Assembly: GCF_003143935.1 (NCBI RefSeq)
Contig: NZ_QFRX01000001.1
Coordinates: forward strand, 6,770,977 to 6,834,976
DNA length: 64,000 bases
Direction: 5' to 3'
DNA from: Streptomyces sp. Act143
GTDB taxonomy: Bacteria; Actinomycetota; Actinomycetes; Streptomycetales; Streptomycetaceae
The notes beneath the pieces are model-generated. The model saw only the letters and a list, made by a program, of their open reading frames with translations, made no database searches and was not told where the DNA came from. Positions 49,690 to 58,540 of this stretch are shown piece after piece; position 1 is the first letter of the stretch; each line of letters opens with the position of its first letter. A program made the position numbers and the translations under genes.

Positions 49690-51090
49690 ATGAGCCGTAT
49701 CGAAGCGCCTCGCGACGAGGAGACCGGCAACCTGGTCGACCGCCTCCTCGCCGGCCTCCCCGCCGAGGCCGTCCTGACCGACCCGGACGTCACGGCCTCC
49801 TACGCCAACGACATGGCCAGCTTCTGCCCGGCCGGCGCCCCCGCCGTCGTCGTCCTGCCGCGCACGGTGGAGCAGGTCCAGCACGTCATGCGCACCGCCA
49901 CGGAACTGCAGGTCCCCGTCGTCCCGCAGGGCGCCCGCACCGGTCTGTCCGGCGGCGCCAACGCCACCGACGACTGCATCGTGCTCTCCCTGACCAGGAT
50001 GGACCGCATCCTGGAGATCAACCCGGTCGAGCGCATCGCCGTGGTCGAACCCGGCGTCATCAACGCCACCCTCTCCCGCGCGGTCAACGAACACGGCCTC
50101 TACTACCCGCCGGACCCCTCCAGCTGGGAGATGTGCACCATCGGCGGCAACATCGGCACCGCCTCGGGCGGCCTGTGCTGCGTGAAGTACGGGGTGACGG
50201 CCGAGTACGTCCTCGGACTCGACGTCGTCCTCGCCGACGGCCGCCTGCTGTCCACCGGCCGGCGCACCGCCAAGGGCGTCGCCGGATACGACCTGACCCG
50301 CCTGTTCGTCGGCTCGGAGGGCTCGCTCGGCATCGTCGTCAAGGCGACCCTGGCGCTCCGGCCGCAGCCGCCCCAGCAGCTGGTGCTGGCCGCCGAGTTC
50401 GCCTCGGCCGCCGCGGCCTGCGACGCCGTGTGCCGGATCATGGAGGGCGGGCACGTCCCGTCCCTCCTCGAACTGATGGACCGTACGACCGTCAAGGCCG
50501 TCAACGCCATCGCCCACATGGGGCTCCCGGAGACCACCGAGGCCCTCCTCCTCGCCGCCTTCGACACCCCGGACCCCGCGGCCGACCTCGCCGCCGTCGG
50601 CGCCCTGTGCGAGGCCGCCGGCGCCACCCAGGTCGTCCCGGCCGACGACGCCGCCGAGTCCGAGCTCCTCCTCCAGGCCCGGCGGCTCTCGCTGACCGCG
50701 CTGGAGGCGGTCAAGGGCACGACGATGATCGACGACGTGTGCGTGCCCCGCTCCCGGCTCGGCGACATGCTCGAAGGGGTCGAGCGGATCGCCGGGAAGT
50801 ACGACCTGACCATCGGGGTCTGCGCCCACGCCGGCGACGGCAACACCCACCCCACCGTCTGCTTCGACGCCGCCGACCCCGACGAGTCCCGGCGCGCCCG
50901 CGAGTCCTTCGACGAGATCATGGCCCTCGGCCTGGAGCTCGGCGGCACGATCACCGGCGAGCACGGGGTCGGGGTGCTGAAGAAGGAGTGGCTGGCGCGC
51001 GAGCTCGGGCCCGTCGGGGTGGAGATGCAGCGGCAGATCAAGCAGGTCTTCGATCCGCTGGGCCTCCTCAATCCGGGCAAGCTGTTCTGA
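49690..51090 (+). CDS. FAD-linked glycolate/D-lactate oxidase (GlcD-like)
   Basis: A 466-residue VAO/PCMH-fold flavoprotein. The FAD-binding part has VPQGARTGLSGGANATDDCI, PPDPSSWEMCTIGGNIGTAS and GVAGYDLTRLFVGSEGSLGI. The C-terminal domain has the signature CAHAGDGNTHPTVCF (metal/substrate histidines), then GTITGEHGVGVLKKEWL and DPLGLLNPGKLF. It oxidises a 2-hydroxy acid such as glycolate or D-lactate; partner GlcE/GlcF genes are absent, so it may work alone. ATG 49690. It diverges from the TPR gene. Confidence 0.9.
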   Translation: MSRIEAPRDEETGNLVDRLLAGLPAEAVLTDPDVTASYANDMASFCPAGAPAVVVLPRTVEQVQHVMRTATELQVPVVPQGARTGLSGGANATDDCIVLSLTRMDRILEINPVERIAVVEPGVINATLSRAVNEHGLYYPPDPSSWEMCTIGGNIGTASGGLCCVKYGVTAEYVLGLDVVLADGRLLSTGRRTAKGVAGYDLTRLFVGSEGSLGIVVKATLALRPQPPQQLVLAAEFASAAAACDAVCRIMEGGHVPSLLELMDRTTVKAVNAIAHMGLPETTEALLLAAFDTPDPAADLAAVGALCEAAGATQVVPADDAAESELLLQARRLSLTALEAVKGTTMIDDVCVPRSRLGDMLEGVERIAGKYDLTIGVCAHAGDGNTHPTVCFDAADPDESRRARESFDEIMALGLELGGTITGEHGVGVLKKEWLARELGPVGVEMQRQIKQVFDPLGLLNPGKLF

Positions 51091-51107
51091 CGTTCGGCGA
51101 GTACGGC

Positions 51108-51521
51108 TCACTGGGCGAGCAGCTGGTCGAGCGCATCGTCGATGCCCAGCTGGTCGCCCTCAGTCCCCGGGGGCACCACCCGCAGCGTCCGCTCCAGCCA
51201 GGCGGACACCTGGGCGGCGGGCGCCTCCAGGAGGGCGTCCCCGTCGGGTGAACTCAGCGCCATCAGCACGACGCTGCGGCCCTCCGCCTTCGTCGGCCAC
51301 ACCCGCACGTCCCCGTGCCCGCACGGCCGGAACACCCCCTCCACCAGCAGGTCGCGGGAGAACGTCCAGTTCACCGGCTGGTCGGAGTTGATGTGGAAGG
51401 TGACGTGGACGGCGTACGGATCGTCGGTGCGGTAGCTCAGCCGGGCCGGCACCGGGATGCTGCGCTCCGGCGACAGGATGAGGTTGAGCTCCAGTTCGCG
51501 TTCCACCACGGTGTAGTGCAT
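51108..51521 (-). CDS. ssgG: SsgA-like (SALP) sporulation/cell division protein, probably SsgG
   Basis: A 137-residue protein from ATG 51521 (GGAGAGGA upstream); the longer frame lacks a site. SALP family features: LILSPERSIPVPARLSYRTD, DPYAVHVTFHIN, VNWTFSRDLLVEGVFRPCGHGDVRVWP and a C-terminal WLERTLRVVPPGTE. SsgA-like proteins steer septum placement, peptidoglycan synthesis and spore wall maturation in Streptomyces. The locus near hppD and the RDD genes suggests the SsgG orthologue (which helps position sporulation septa), assigned from memory of synteny. Confidence 0.85.
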   Translation of the reverse strand: MHYTVVERELELNLILSPERSIPVPARLSYRTDDPYAVHVTFHINSDQPVNWTFSRDLLVEGVFRPCGHGDVRVWPTKAEGRSVVLMALSSPDGDALLEAPAAQVSAWLERTLRVVPPGTEGDQLGIDDALDQLLAQ

Positions 51522-51735
51522 GTCGTACGGTTCCTCTCCGCTCGTGCGCGGCCCTGGGGCGGGCCCGCGGAAGGAGAGAGCGGGTGGACCCGCGAGCATT
51601 ACGCGGGTTCGGAGAACTTTTTTTCCGTACTTCTCGAACGTGTGGGTCCGGTGGGACTGGCGGTGGGGGGTTGCGCCGGTCTGATAGATGTGGAGCCCCC
51701 TCTATTCACCCCCGAGCAGATACGGGACGACGGAC

Positions 51736-53610
51736 ATGAGCGCCCCAACCCCGGCCCCCGGTGACGACAGGCCCCGCGAGGGCTACTACCCGGACCCGTC
51801 CATCCCCGGCTACGTCCGGTACTGGAACGGTGCCGCCTGGGTGCCGGGCACGAGCCGCCCGGCCCCGTCGGACGGCGCACCGCCGGCCCCGCCGGGTGCG
51901 GGGGCGGCGGGTGCGGGTACGGCCGCCGCCGTGCCGCCGGTGGAGGAGACCGGCCCGCACTTCTTCGACGAGGACCCGCAGCCGGAGGCCGCGCCGGCCG
52001 ACGCCCGGCACGGCAGCCGTCCCGAGCCCGCGTCCGCCTGGGGCGCCGACCGCGACCGGCAGTCCGGTTTCGGCGGCGACCAGGACCGCCGCGTCTCCTG
52101 GGGTGCGCCGGCCGGCGCCGACCCGCGCGTCCCGTCCGAGACCGCCGGCACGGACGGCACGGCCACGATCCCGCCCGCGGAGGGCGCCTCCGACGTCCCG
52201 TCGGGCAACACGTTCGTGTTCCGGCGGCCCACGACGGGGGCGCCGGGCGCCTCCGGCGGACCGGCCTTCGGCTCGCGCGGCCCCTCGGGGCCGGGTGCCG
52301 CGGGTGGTGCCGCGGGCGAGGCGTCCGGCGGCCCGGTGCCGGGCGGCGCGGCCGGAGGCACCTCGGCCTCCGGCGGTCCGGCGTCCGGCTCCCCGGCCGG
52401 CTCCGGCCCCGCCGCCGGACGCCCCGCGGGCGCCGCGACTCCCGGTGTCCCCGGCCCCGGTGGCCCCGTCGGCGACGAGGGGACCATGACCTTCCGGGCG
52501 GTCTCCCCGCGCACGACCCAGCAGGGCGGGGCGCAGGCGGGAAGCACGGGCGGCGCGTCGGCGGGCGGCTTCGGCGCACCGCCTTCCGCGGCCACGCCCC
52601 CCTCCACCACCGGCGGCCCCGCCTTCACCGGCCCCGGCACCCCAGCCTCCGGCGCTTCCGCTTCCGGCACCCCGGTCTCCGGCGGCCCCGGCTCCGGAAC
52701 CCCCGCCTCCAACGCCCCCGGCTTCGGCTCTTCGGGTTCCAGCAGCCCCGGCCCCGGCACTCCCGGCTCCGCCACCTCCGCTTCCCACGCCCCCGGCTTC
52801 GGTGCGGGCAAGGCCGCTGCCGAGCGGGCCGCTGCCGCGCAGGTCCAGGCAGGGGCCGCCGCTCAGGCCGCCGCCGCCCCGAGCGCGCTGTCCGGTCCGC
52901 AGCAGGCCAACCCGGCCGCCGCCCCCGCGGCCCCGGCGGCTCCCTCTGTTCCCCAGCAGCCCACCCCCGCCTCCGCGACCCCCATGACCAGCGGCCCCGG
53001 CGGCGGTCAGCCCTCCTGGGCGCAGCAGGTGCACCGGCTCGCGGGCGCGTCCGGCGAGGACCAGCCCGTCGCGCCCTGGAAGCCGCCCGTCGACGACATC
53101 TTCCAGGCCGCCGCCCGGCGTCAGGCCGCCGCCCGCCCCGCCTCCCTCGGCAAGCGGCTGGCGGCGCGGCTGCTGGACACGGTCGTGGTGCTCGGCGTCA
53201 CCGCGGGGGCGGCCGTACCGCTCGGCACCAAGGCGCTCGACCACGTCGACGAGAAGATCGACGCGGCGAAGCTCAGCGGCGAGACCGTCACCGTCTGGCT
53301 GCTGGACGGCACGACGTCGATGTATCTCGGCATCGTCCTGGCCGTCCTCCTCGTTTTCGGCGCCCTCTACGAGGCGCTGCCCACCGCCAAGTGGGGCCGC
53401 ACCCTGGGCAAGAAGCTGCTCGGTCTGGAGGTGCGGGACATCGAGGGCGGCGAGCCCCCGTCCTTCGGCGCGGCCCTGCGCCGCTGGCTGGTCTACAGCG
53501 TCCCCGGACTGCTCGTGATCGGTGTCGTGGGTGTCGTATGGGGCCTGTTCGACAAGCCGTGGCGCCAGTGCTGGCACGACAAGGCCGCGCATACGTTCGT
53601 GGCGGGATAG
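51736..53610 (+). CDS. RDD membrane protein with DUF2510 start and long disordered linker
   Basis: A 624-residue protein from ATG 51736. Residues 14-45 are a DUF2510 motif (REGYYPDPSIPGYVRYWNG). Residues about 50-455 are low complexity (Gly/Ser/Pro/Ala-rich, ASGTPVSGGPGSGTPAS-type). The C-terminal 160 residues are an RDD domain with membrane helices (KRLAARLLDTVVVLGVTAG, LGIVLAVLLVFGALYEALP, GRTLGKKLLGLEVRD, VPGLLVIGVVGVVWGLFD, WHDKAAHTFV). RDD proteins are of uncertain function; some act as Na+(Li+,K+)/H+ antiporters. The linker is far longer than usual. Followed by a second RDD gene. Confidence 0.85.
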   Translation: MSAPTPAPGDDRPREGYYPDPSIPGYVRYWNGAAWVPGTSRPAPSDGAPPAPPGAGAAGAGTAAAVPPVEETGPHFFDEDPQPEAAPADARHGSRPEPASAWGADRDRQSGFGGDQDRRVSWGAPAGADPRVPSETAGTDGTATIPPAEGASDVPSGNTFVFRRPTTGAPGASGGPAFGSRGPSGPGAAGGAAGEASGGPVPGGAAGGTSASGGPASGSPAGSGPAAGRPAGAATPGVPGPGGPVGDEGTMTFRAVSPRTTQQGGAQAGSTGGASAGGFGAPPSAATPPSTTGGPAFTGPGTPASGASASGTPVSGGPGSGTPASNAPGFGSSGSSSPGPGTPGSATSASHAPGFGAGKAAAERAAAAQVQAGAAAQAAAAPSALSGPQQANPAAAPAAPAAPSVPQQPTPASATPMTSGPGGGQPSWAQQVHRLAGASGEDQPVAPWKPPVDDIFQAAARRQAAARPASLGKRLAARLLDTVVVLGVTAGAAVPLGTKALDHVDEKIDAAKLSGETVTVWLLDGTTSMYLGIVLAVLLVFGALYEALPTAKWGRTLGKKLLGLEVRDIEGGEPPSFGAALRRWLVYSVPGLLVIGVVGVVWGLFDKPWRQCWHDKAAHTFVAG

Positions 53611-53699
53611 CCGGATACGGCAGAACGGTCACCTGATTCCGTCCCCCGGACGGCCGCTCGCCGGATGCGGAGCCGGGGGGTTCGCGGTCGACTCGGGCC

Positions 53700-54353
53700 A
53701 TGAGCAGCGAACCGCCCCCCGGCTCCGGTCAGCAGCCGCCGGAAGACGACCCGTTCAGGAAGCAGCCCCCGCCGACGGGCGACTCCGGTTCGCCGTACGG
53801 CAGTCAGCCCCCGCCTCCGCCCTACGGCGGTAACCCCTACGGCGGTGACCCCTACGGCGGTGACCCCTACGGCGGTGGTGGTTACCCCGCCGATCCGCTC
53901 GCCGGGATGCCCCCGCTCGCCGACAGCGGCCGGCGCACCCTCGCGCGGATCATCGACATGATCCTGGTCGGGATCGTCGTCGCCCTGCTCACCTGGGGCT
54001 TCGGGGTCAACGAGTACGACGTGGACGCCGACAAGGTCGAGTACGGCAAGTCCTTCGCGCAGTCGCTGGTCGCCGCCCTGCTCTATATCGGCTACGACAC
54101 CTTCATGATCACCAAGTCGGGTCAGACGCTCGGCAAGAAGTGGCTGAAGATGCGGGTGGCGAACCTGGAGAACGGCTCCACGCCGTCGGTGCAGGCCGCG
54201 CTCGTCCGCTCCCTGGTGCTCTGGGTCCCGTTCGCGTTCTGCTGCGCCTGCATCTGGACCGCGATCTCGGGCGGCTGGAGCTTCTTCGACAAGCCCTACA
54301 AGCAGGGCCTGCACGACAAGGCCGCGAAGACGGTGGTGGTCAGTACCCGCTGA
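53700..54353 (+). CDS. second RDD family membrane protein
   Basis: A 217-residue protein. The N-terminal 80 residues are Pro/Gly/Tyr-rich (PYGGNPYGGDPYGGDPYGG, encoded by tandem repeats at about 53824-53880). The RDD domain follows (GRRTLARIIDMILVGIVVAL, YDTFMITKSGQTLGKKWLKM, then a helix FAFCCACIWTAISGGWSFF and the motif LHDKAAKTVVV). It is a tandem paralogue of the preceding gene, 89 bases away, and the two may form a hetero-oligomer. Confidence 0.86.
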   Translation: MSSEPPPGSGQQPPEDDPFRKQPPPTGDSGSPYGSQPPPPPYGGNPYGGDPYGGDPYGGGGYPADPLAGMPPLADSGRRTLARIIDMILVGIVVALLTWGFGVNEYDVDADKVEYGKSFAQSLVAALLYIGYDTFMITKSGQTLGKKWLKMRVANLENGSTPSVQAALVRSLVLWVPFAFCCACIWTAISGGWSFFDKPYKQGLHDKAAKTVVVSTR

Positions 54354-54383
54354 CCACCACCGCACGCCGGTTCAGGATCGGGT

Positions 54384-54662
54384 TCAGGCGGCCTTCCGGG
54401 AGCTCGTGGCCACGGCGGCCACGGGCTCCTCGGCCGTCACCGCGGGAGCGGCGGCGACCTCGGCGGGCTTCTGCACCGCGACCACCCGCGACCCGGGCAT
54501 CGGCACCGTCATGGCGACGAGGAGCCCGAGCGCGAGCGCCGCGACGGCGATGACCGCGATCCCGGCCCCCGAACTCGTCTGGGACAGCAGCAGCATGGCG
54601 AGCGTCGAGAAGATCACGGTGAAGGAACCGTAGGCGAGCTGTGCGGCAGTCGGACGAGGCAT
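54384..54662 (-). CDS. small two-helix membrane protein
   Basis: A 92-residue protein from ATG 54662 with two membrane helices (AYGSFTVIFSTLAMLLLSQT; AGIAVIAVAALALGLLVAM) and an Ala/Glu/Pro-rich cytoplasmic or external tail ending in SSRKAA. It converges on the second RDD gene and diverges from the secreted protease. I do not recognise a named family. Confidence 0.75.
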   Translation of the reverse strand: MPRPTAAQLAYGSFTVIFSTLAMLLLSQTSSGAGIAVIAVAALALGLLVAMTVPMPGSRVVAVQKPAEVAAAPAVTAEEPVAAVATSSRKAA

Positions 54663-55065
54663 GGCAATCGTGTCCTCGGAAGTGGGGGTCCACGGGGGTG
54701 TCGGCCTGGCTTTCCGCCGAATTTCGAACGTTCCGCCAAGCGACTCTATTCGCGTGCATGCCCGAGCGGAACGAACAGTAAGCGTGACCTAACCAACAGT
54801 ACCGGTGCACAGGGGGCGCACGGATTCATACCGTCCACCAAGTGGACGGGGACGAGCGCCGGTCGACCGGGACGCGAGGTGTTCGTAAAGCGAACGTCAA
54901 CTCCGCATAGCGCACTTGTTCTGTTCAGGTCAAGGTCTGTCTTTTCTTCTGAACCTCTAGTCAAATGACGTCACTTGACTACACGCGTTGATCACGCGCG
55001 CGCGGACCCTCCATGACCAGGACCCCTCCTGCCCCCGCGCGCGCAGACGCGGGGGAGGACCTCAA
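54663..55065. promoter_or_regulatory. 403-bp divergent intergenic region with 20-bp palindrome
   Basis: No gene is supported here. A near-perfect 20-base palindrome (GTCAAATGACGTCACTTGAC, 54960-54979, 18 of 20 symmetric) lies 87 bases before the protease start. A GTTCAG/CTGAAC inverted pair flanks about 54923-54955. The region is AT-richer than its surroundings, consistent with regulated promoters for the protease (rightward) and the small membrane protein (leftward). Confidence 0.5.
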
Positions 55066-57477
55066 GTGACCAGTAGATCCTGGACGTTCAGAGCGGCGGC
55101 AACCACCGTCGCGCTGGCCGCCGCGACCGCGACGTTCTCCACGTTCGCCGTCGCTCAGGCCGGCACCGCCGCTCCTCAGTCGGCCACCGCGAACCGGACC
55201 GACCCGCAGCCGGCGAGGACCGAGCAGCAGCACGACTTCGACGGCCCGCTCTCCAAGACTCAGGAGGCGCAGCGCGAAGAGGCGCTCAAGCAGGTCATAT
55301 CCGGCGACGCCAAGGTGCAGCAGCGCCACGGCTCGCAGGTCGTCGCGCTCAAGAGCCGCAAGGGCGACAGCAAGTACGTCGAGCTGGGCCGCGAGCGCAC
55401 CGACAAGATCTTCACGATCCTCGTCGAGTTCGGCGACCAGGTCGACAGCCGCTACGGCGGCACCGCGGGCCCCGCCCACAACGAGATAGCCCAGCCCGAT
55501 CGCGCCCAGGACAACTCCACGGCGTGGCAGGCGGACTACAACAAGGCCCACTACGAGGACCTCTACTTCGGCGACGGCACCGCGTCGATGAAGACCTACT
55601 ACGAGAAGCAGTCCTCGGGCCGCTACTCGGTCGAGGGCGAGGTCACCGACTGGGTCAAGGTCCCCTACAACGAGGCCCGTTACGGCTCCAACTCCTGTGA
55701 CACCTGCGCCTGGAACGCGGTCCAGGACGGCGTCACCGCCTGGGTCGCCCAGCAGAAGGCGGCGGGGCGCACCGACGCGGAGATCAAGGCCGACATGGCC
55801 GAGTTCGACCAGTGGGACCGCTACGACTTCGACGGCGACGGCGACTTCAACGAGCCCGACGGCTACATCGACCACTTCCAGATCGTGCACGCCGGTGAGG
55901 ACGAGTCCGCGGGCGGCGGCGCCCAGGGCGAGGACGCGATCTGGGCGCACCGCTGGTACGCCTTCGGCACCGACGCCGGCAACACCGGCCCCTCGGGCAA
56001 CCTGCTCGGCGGCACCCAGGTCGGCGACACCGGCATCTGGGTCGGCGACTACACCATCCAGCCGGAGAACGGCGGACTCGGCGTCTTCGCCCACGAGTAC
56101 GGCCACGACCTCGGTCTGCCGGATCACTACGACACGTCCGGCGGCGGCGAGAACTCCACCGGCTTCTGGACCCTGATGTCCTCCGGTTCCTGGCTCGGCA
56201 CCGGCAAGGACACCATCGGTGACCTGCCCGGCGACATGACCGCCTGGGACAAGCTGCAACTGGGCTGGCTGGACTACGACGTGGCGAAGGCCGCGACCAA
56301 GTCCAAGCACAAGCTGGGCGTCGCCGAGTACAACACCAAGAACAAGCAGGGTCTGGTCGTCGAACTGCCCAAGAAGGCGGTCACCACCGAGATCGTGACC
56401 CCGGCCCAGGGCGCCACCCAGTGGTGGAGCGGCAGCGGCAACAGCCTCAACAACACGCTCTCCCGCTCCGTGGACCTCACCGGGAAGTCGGCGGCCACGC
56501 TGACCCTCGACGGCTGGTGGGACACCGAGGCCGAGTACGACAACGTCTACACCGAGGTCTCCACCGACGGCGGCACCAAGTGGACCGCCATCGACGGTAC
56601 CGCCGACGGCGCGGCCCTGCCGAAGGACGCCAGCGGCCAGCCCGTGCTGACCGGCGCCTCGGAGACGTACAAGAAGCTGTCGTTCCCGCTGGACGCCTAC
56701 GCCGGCCAGAAGATCGACGTGCGCTTCCGCTACTCCTCGGACAGCGGTGTGGCCGGCAAGGGCTTCACGGCCGACCGGATCTCCGTGACCGCCGACGGCA
56801 CCGCCCTGTTCAGCGACGACGCCGAGACCGCGGACGCGGCCTGGACGGCGAAGGGCTTCTCCCGCGTGGGCGCCTCCTTCAGCAAGGAGTACGCGCAGTA
56901 CTACATCGCCGAGAACCGCCAGTACGTGTCGTACGACAAGACGTTGAAGGTCGGCCCGTACAACTTCGGCTTCTCCACGACCCGTCCGAGCTGGGTCGAG
57001 CACTACCCGTACCAGAACGGCCTGTTGATCTGGAAGTGGGACACCTCCCAGGCGGACAACAACACCAGCGCCCACCCGGGCACCGGTCTGGTCCTGCCGA
57101 TCGACTCGCACCCGGCGGCGCTGAAGTGGTCCGACGGCACGCCGATGCGCAGCCGCATCCAGGCATACGACTCGCCGTTCAGCCTCTACCGCACGGACGG
57201 CATCACGCTGCACAACGCGGACGTCGCGACCAAGATCCCGTCGTCGAAGGGCGTGCCGGTCTTCAACGACCACACGAGCACCTACTACGACGAGACCACC
57301 CCGCTCGCCGGTGTCCGTGTCACTGACACCAACACCAAGATCAAGATCGTCAAGGAGGCCCTGAACGGCTCCACGATCTCCGTCGAGGTCGGCCCCGCGG
57401 TGAAGCAGTTCGCATTTCCGCAGGTCAGAAGGCGATCGGCGGCGACCCCCTGGCGGGTCGCCGCCGATCGTGTTTAG
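55066..57477 (+). CDS. secreted M6 (immune inhibitor A-like) metalloprotease
   Basis: About 803 residues from GTG 55066, behind GGGGGAGGAC. A Sec/Tat-like signal (SRSWTFRAAATTVALAAATATFSTFAVAQA) is followed by a propeptide region (about 30-95) and an M6 catalytic domain. Zinc binding is in FAHEYGHDLGLPDHYD (HExxHxxGxxH, about residue 345). The domain also has GYIDHFQIVHAGEDES and a downstream MSSGSWLG Met-turn-like segment. C-terminal beta-sandwich domains follow. The last 18 codons run through the terminator stem, so the natural stop may have been lost or the end frameshifted. Secreted proteases of this locus are developmentally controlled in Streptomyces. Confidence 0.9.
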   Translation: MTSRSWTFRAAATTVALAAATATFSTFAVAQAGTAAPQSATANRTDPQPARTEQQHDFDGPLSKTQEAQREEALKQVISGDAKVQQRHGSQVVALKSRKGDSKYVELGRERTDKIFTILVEFGDQVDSRYGGTAGPAHNEIAQPDRAQDNSTAWQADYNKAHYEDLYFGDGTASMKTYYEKQSSGRYSVEGEVTDWVKVPYNEARYGSNSCDTCAWNAVQDGVTAWVAQQKAAGRTDAEIKADMAEFDQWDRYDFDGDGDFNEPDGYIDHFQIVHAGEDESAGGGAQGEDAIWAHRWYAFGTDAGNTGPSGNLLGGTQVGDTGIWVGDYTIQPENGGLGVFAHEYGHDLGLPDHYDTSGGGENSTGFWTLMSSGSWLGTGKDTIGDLPGDMTAWDKLQLGWLDYDVAKAATKSKHKLGVAEYNTKNKQGLVVELPKKAVTTEIVTPAQGATQWWSGSGNSLNNTLSRSVDLTGKSAATLTLDGWWDTEAEYDNVYTEVSTDGGTKWTAIDGTADGAALPKDASGQPVLTGASETYKKLSFPLDAYAGQKIDVRFRYSSDSGVAGKGFTADRISVTADGTALFSDDAETADAAWTAKGFSRVGASFSKEYAQYYIAENRQYVSYDKTLKVGPYNFGFSTTRPSWVEHYPYQNGLLIWKWDTSQADNNTSAHPGTGLVLPIDSHPAALKWSDGTPMRSRIQAYDSPFSLYRTDGITLHNADVATKIPSSKGVPVFNDHTSTYYDETTPLAGVRVTDTNTKIKIVKEALNGSTISVEVGPAVKQFAFPQVRRRSAATPWRVAADRV
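57434..57475 (+). terminator. terminator overlapping the end of the M6 protease gene
   Basis: GATCGGCGGCGACCC (57434-57448) pairs perfectly with GGGTCGCCGCCGATC (57455-57469) around CCTGGC, then GTGTTT. It lies inside the annotated reading frame. Confidence 0.85.
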
Positions 57478-57530
57478 GTGCCACCTGATGACTTTCTTAT
57501 TGACACCGGTGCACACGGGGGTGTGACTGC

Positions 57531-57875
57531 ATGGCCGCAGGAGGTTTCTGCAAGCTGCCGACCGGCAGCGTGGTGGTGGCGCTGAACCTGCCCAGACCCG
57601 CCGCCGACGGCACGGACTGCGTCCGTGTCCTCGTCCACGCCCGCAACCGGGCGCGCGCCCTGACCAGGCTGCGCAATCTGGGGCTGCGGGCGGTCTACCT
57701 GCGCGGCAACGCGGCCCCGCCGACCCCGGACGAGATCACCGCCGTACTCCACCACCCGGACGGGCTGATATGGCGTACGGCCCCTGACAACGCTGTCGGG
57801 CTGGGGCCGGAGCTCGCCCAGGAGCTGTGGCACCCGATCAGGGCGCTGCTGCGGCGACCGGCGGCGCCCGCCTGA
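57531..57875 (+). CDS. conserved Streptomyces hypothetical protein
   Basis: A 114-residue basic, soluble protein without signal or membrane segment. It reads as an alpha/beta fold (SVVVALNLPRPAADGTDCVR, RALTRLRNLGLRAVYLRGN, PTPDEITAVLHHPDGLIWRT). It converges on pncA with one base between stops. I recognise no family and cannot assign a function. Confidence 0.7.
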   Translation: MAAGGFCKLPTGSVVVALNLPRPAADGTDCVRVLVHARNRARALTRLRNLGLRAVYLRGNAAPPTPDEITAVLHHPDGLIWRTAPDNAVGLGPELAQELWHPIRALLRRPAAPA

Positions 57876-57876
57876 G

Positions 57877-58467
57877 TCAGGCGACGACGGGCTTGCCGGA
57901 GAGCTCCACGCCCGCGTCCCGCATCTCCTCCAGCGCCCGCTCGGTGGTGGCCTCGGCCACCCCGGCGGTCAGGTCGAGCAGCACCTGGGTGCGGAAGCCC
58001 TCCCGCACCGCGTCCAGCGCGGTGGCCCGCACGCAGTGGTCGGTGGCGATGCCGACCACGTCGACCTCGGTGACCTCCCGCGCCCGCAGCCAGTCGGCCA
58101 GCGCGACGCCGTTCTCGTCGGCGCCCTCGAAGCCGCTGTAGGCGGCGGCGTAGGCGCCCTTGTCGAAGACGGCGTCGATCGCGCCGGAGGCGACGGCCGG
58201 GGCGAAGTTCGGGTGGAAGCCGACGCCCTCGGTGCCCGCGACGCAGTGCGCGGGCCAGGAGTGGACGAAGTCGGGGTGGTCGGCGAAGTGTCCGCCGGGC
58301 GCGATGTGGTGGTCGCGGGTGGCCACCACGTGCTGGTAGCCGGAGCCGGCCGCCTGCCCGATCAGCTCGGTGACGGCGGCGGCCACATCGGCACCCCCGG
58401 CCACGGCGAGGCTGCCCCCCTCGCAGAAGTCGTTCTGTACGTCGACGACGATCAAGGCGCGGCGCAT
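57877..58467 (-). CDS. pncA: nicotinamidase
   Basis: A 196-residue isochorismatase-fold amidase that hydrolyses nicotinamide to nicotinate in NAD salvage. The catalytic triad is visible: Asp in IVVDVQNDFCEGG (about 10), Lys in FDKGAYAAAYSGFEG and Cys in VVGIATDHCVRATALDA. The metal site DHHIAPGGHFADHPDF and the oxyanion region VAGTEG are present. It follows pncB on the same strand by 73 bases, so the pair channels nicotinamide to nicotinate mononucleotide. Confidence 0.93.
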   Translation of the reverse strand: MRRALIVVDVQNDFCEGGSLAVAGGADVAAAVTELIGQAAGSGYQHVVATRDHHIAPGGHFADHPDFVHSWPAHCVAGTEGVGFHPNFAPAVASGAIDAVFDKGAYAAAYSGFEGADENGVALADWLRAREVTEVDVVGIATDHCVRATALDAVREGFRTQVLLDLTAGVAEATTERALEEMRDAGVELSGKPVVA

Positions 58468-58540
58468 GGTGGGTGTCCTTCGACTATGAGTGGACGGAAG
58501 AGCCTGGAGACTTCGACGGCCTGGCGGGAGGGCACCGTTT

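Noticed and set aside
54979..57516. Minus-strand open frame of about 845 codons opposite the M6 protease
   Set aside because: No motifs, Val/Gly/Arg-rich composition, and the plus-strand gene has a signal peptide and a zinc site.
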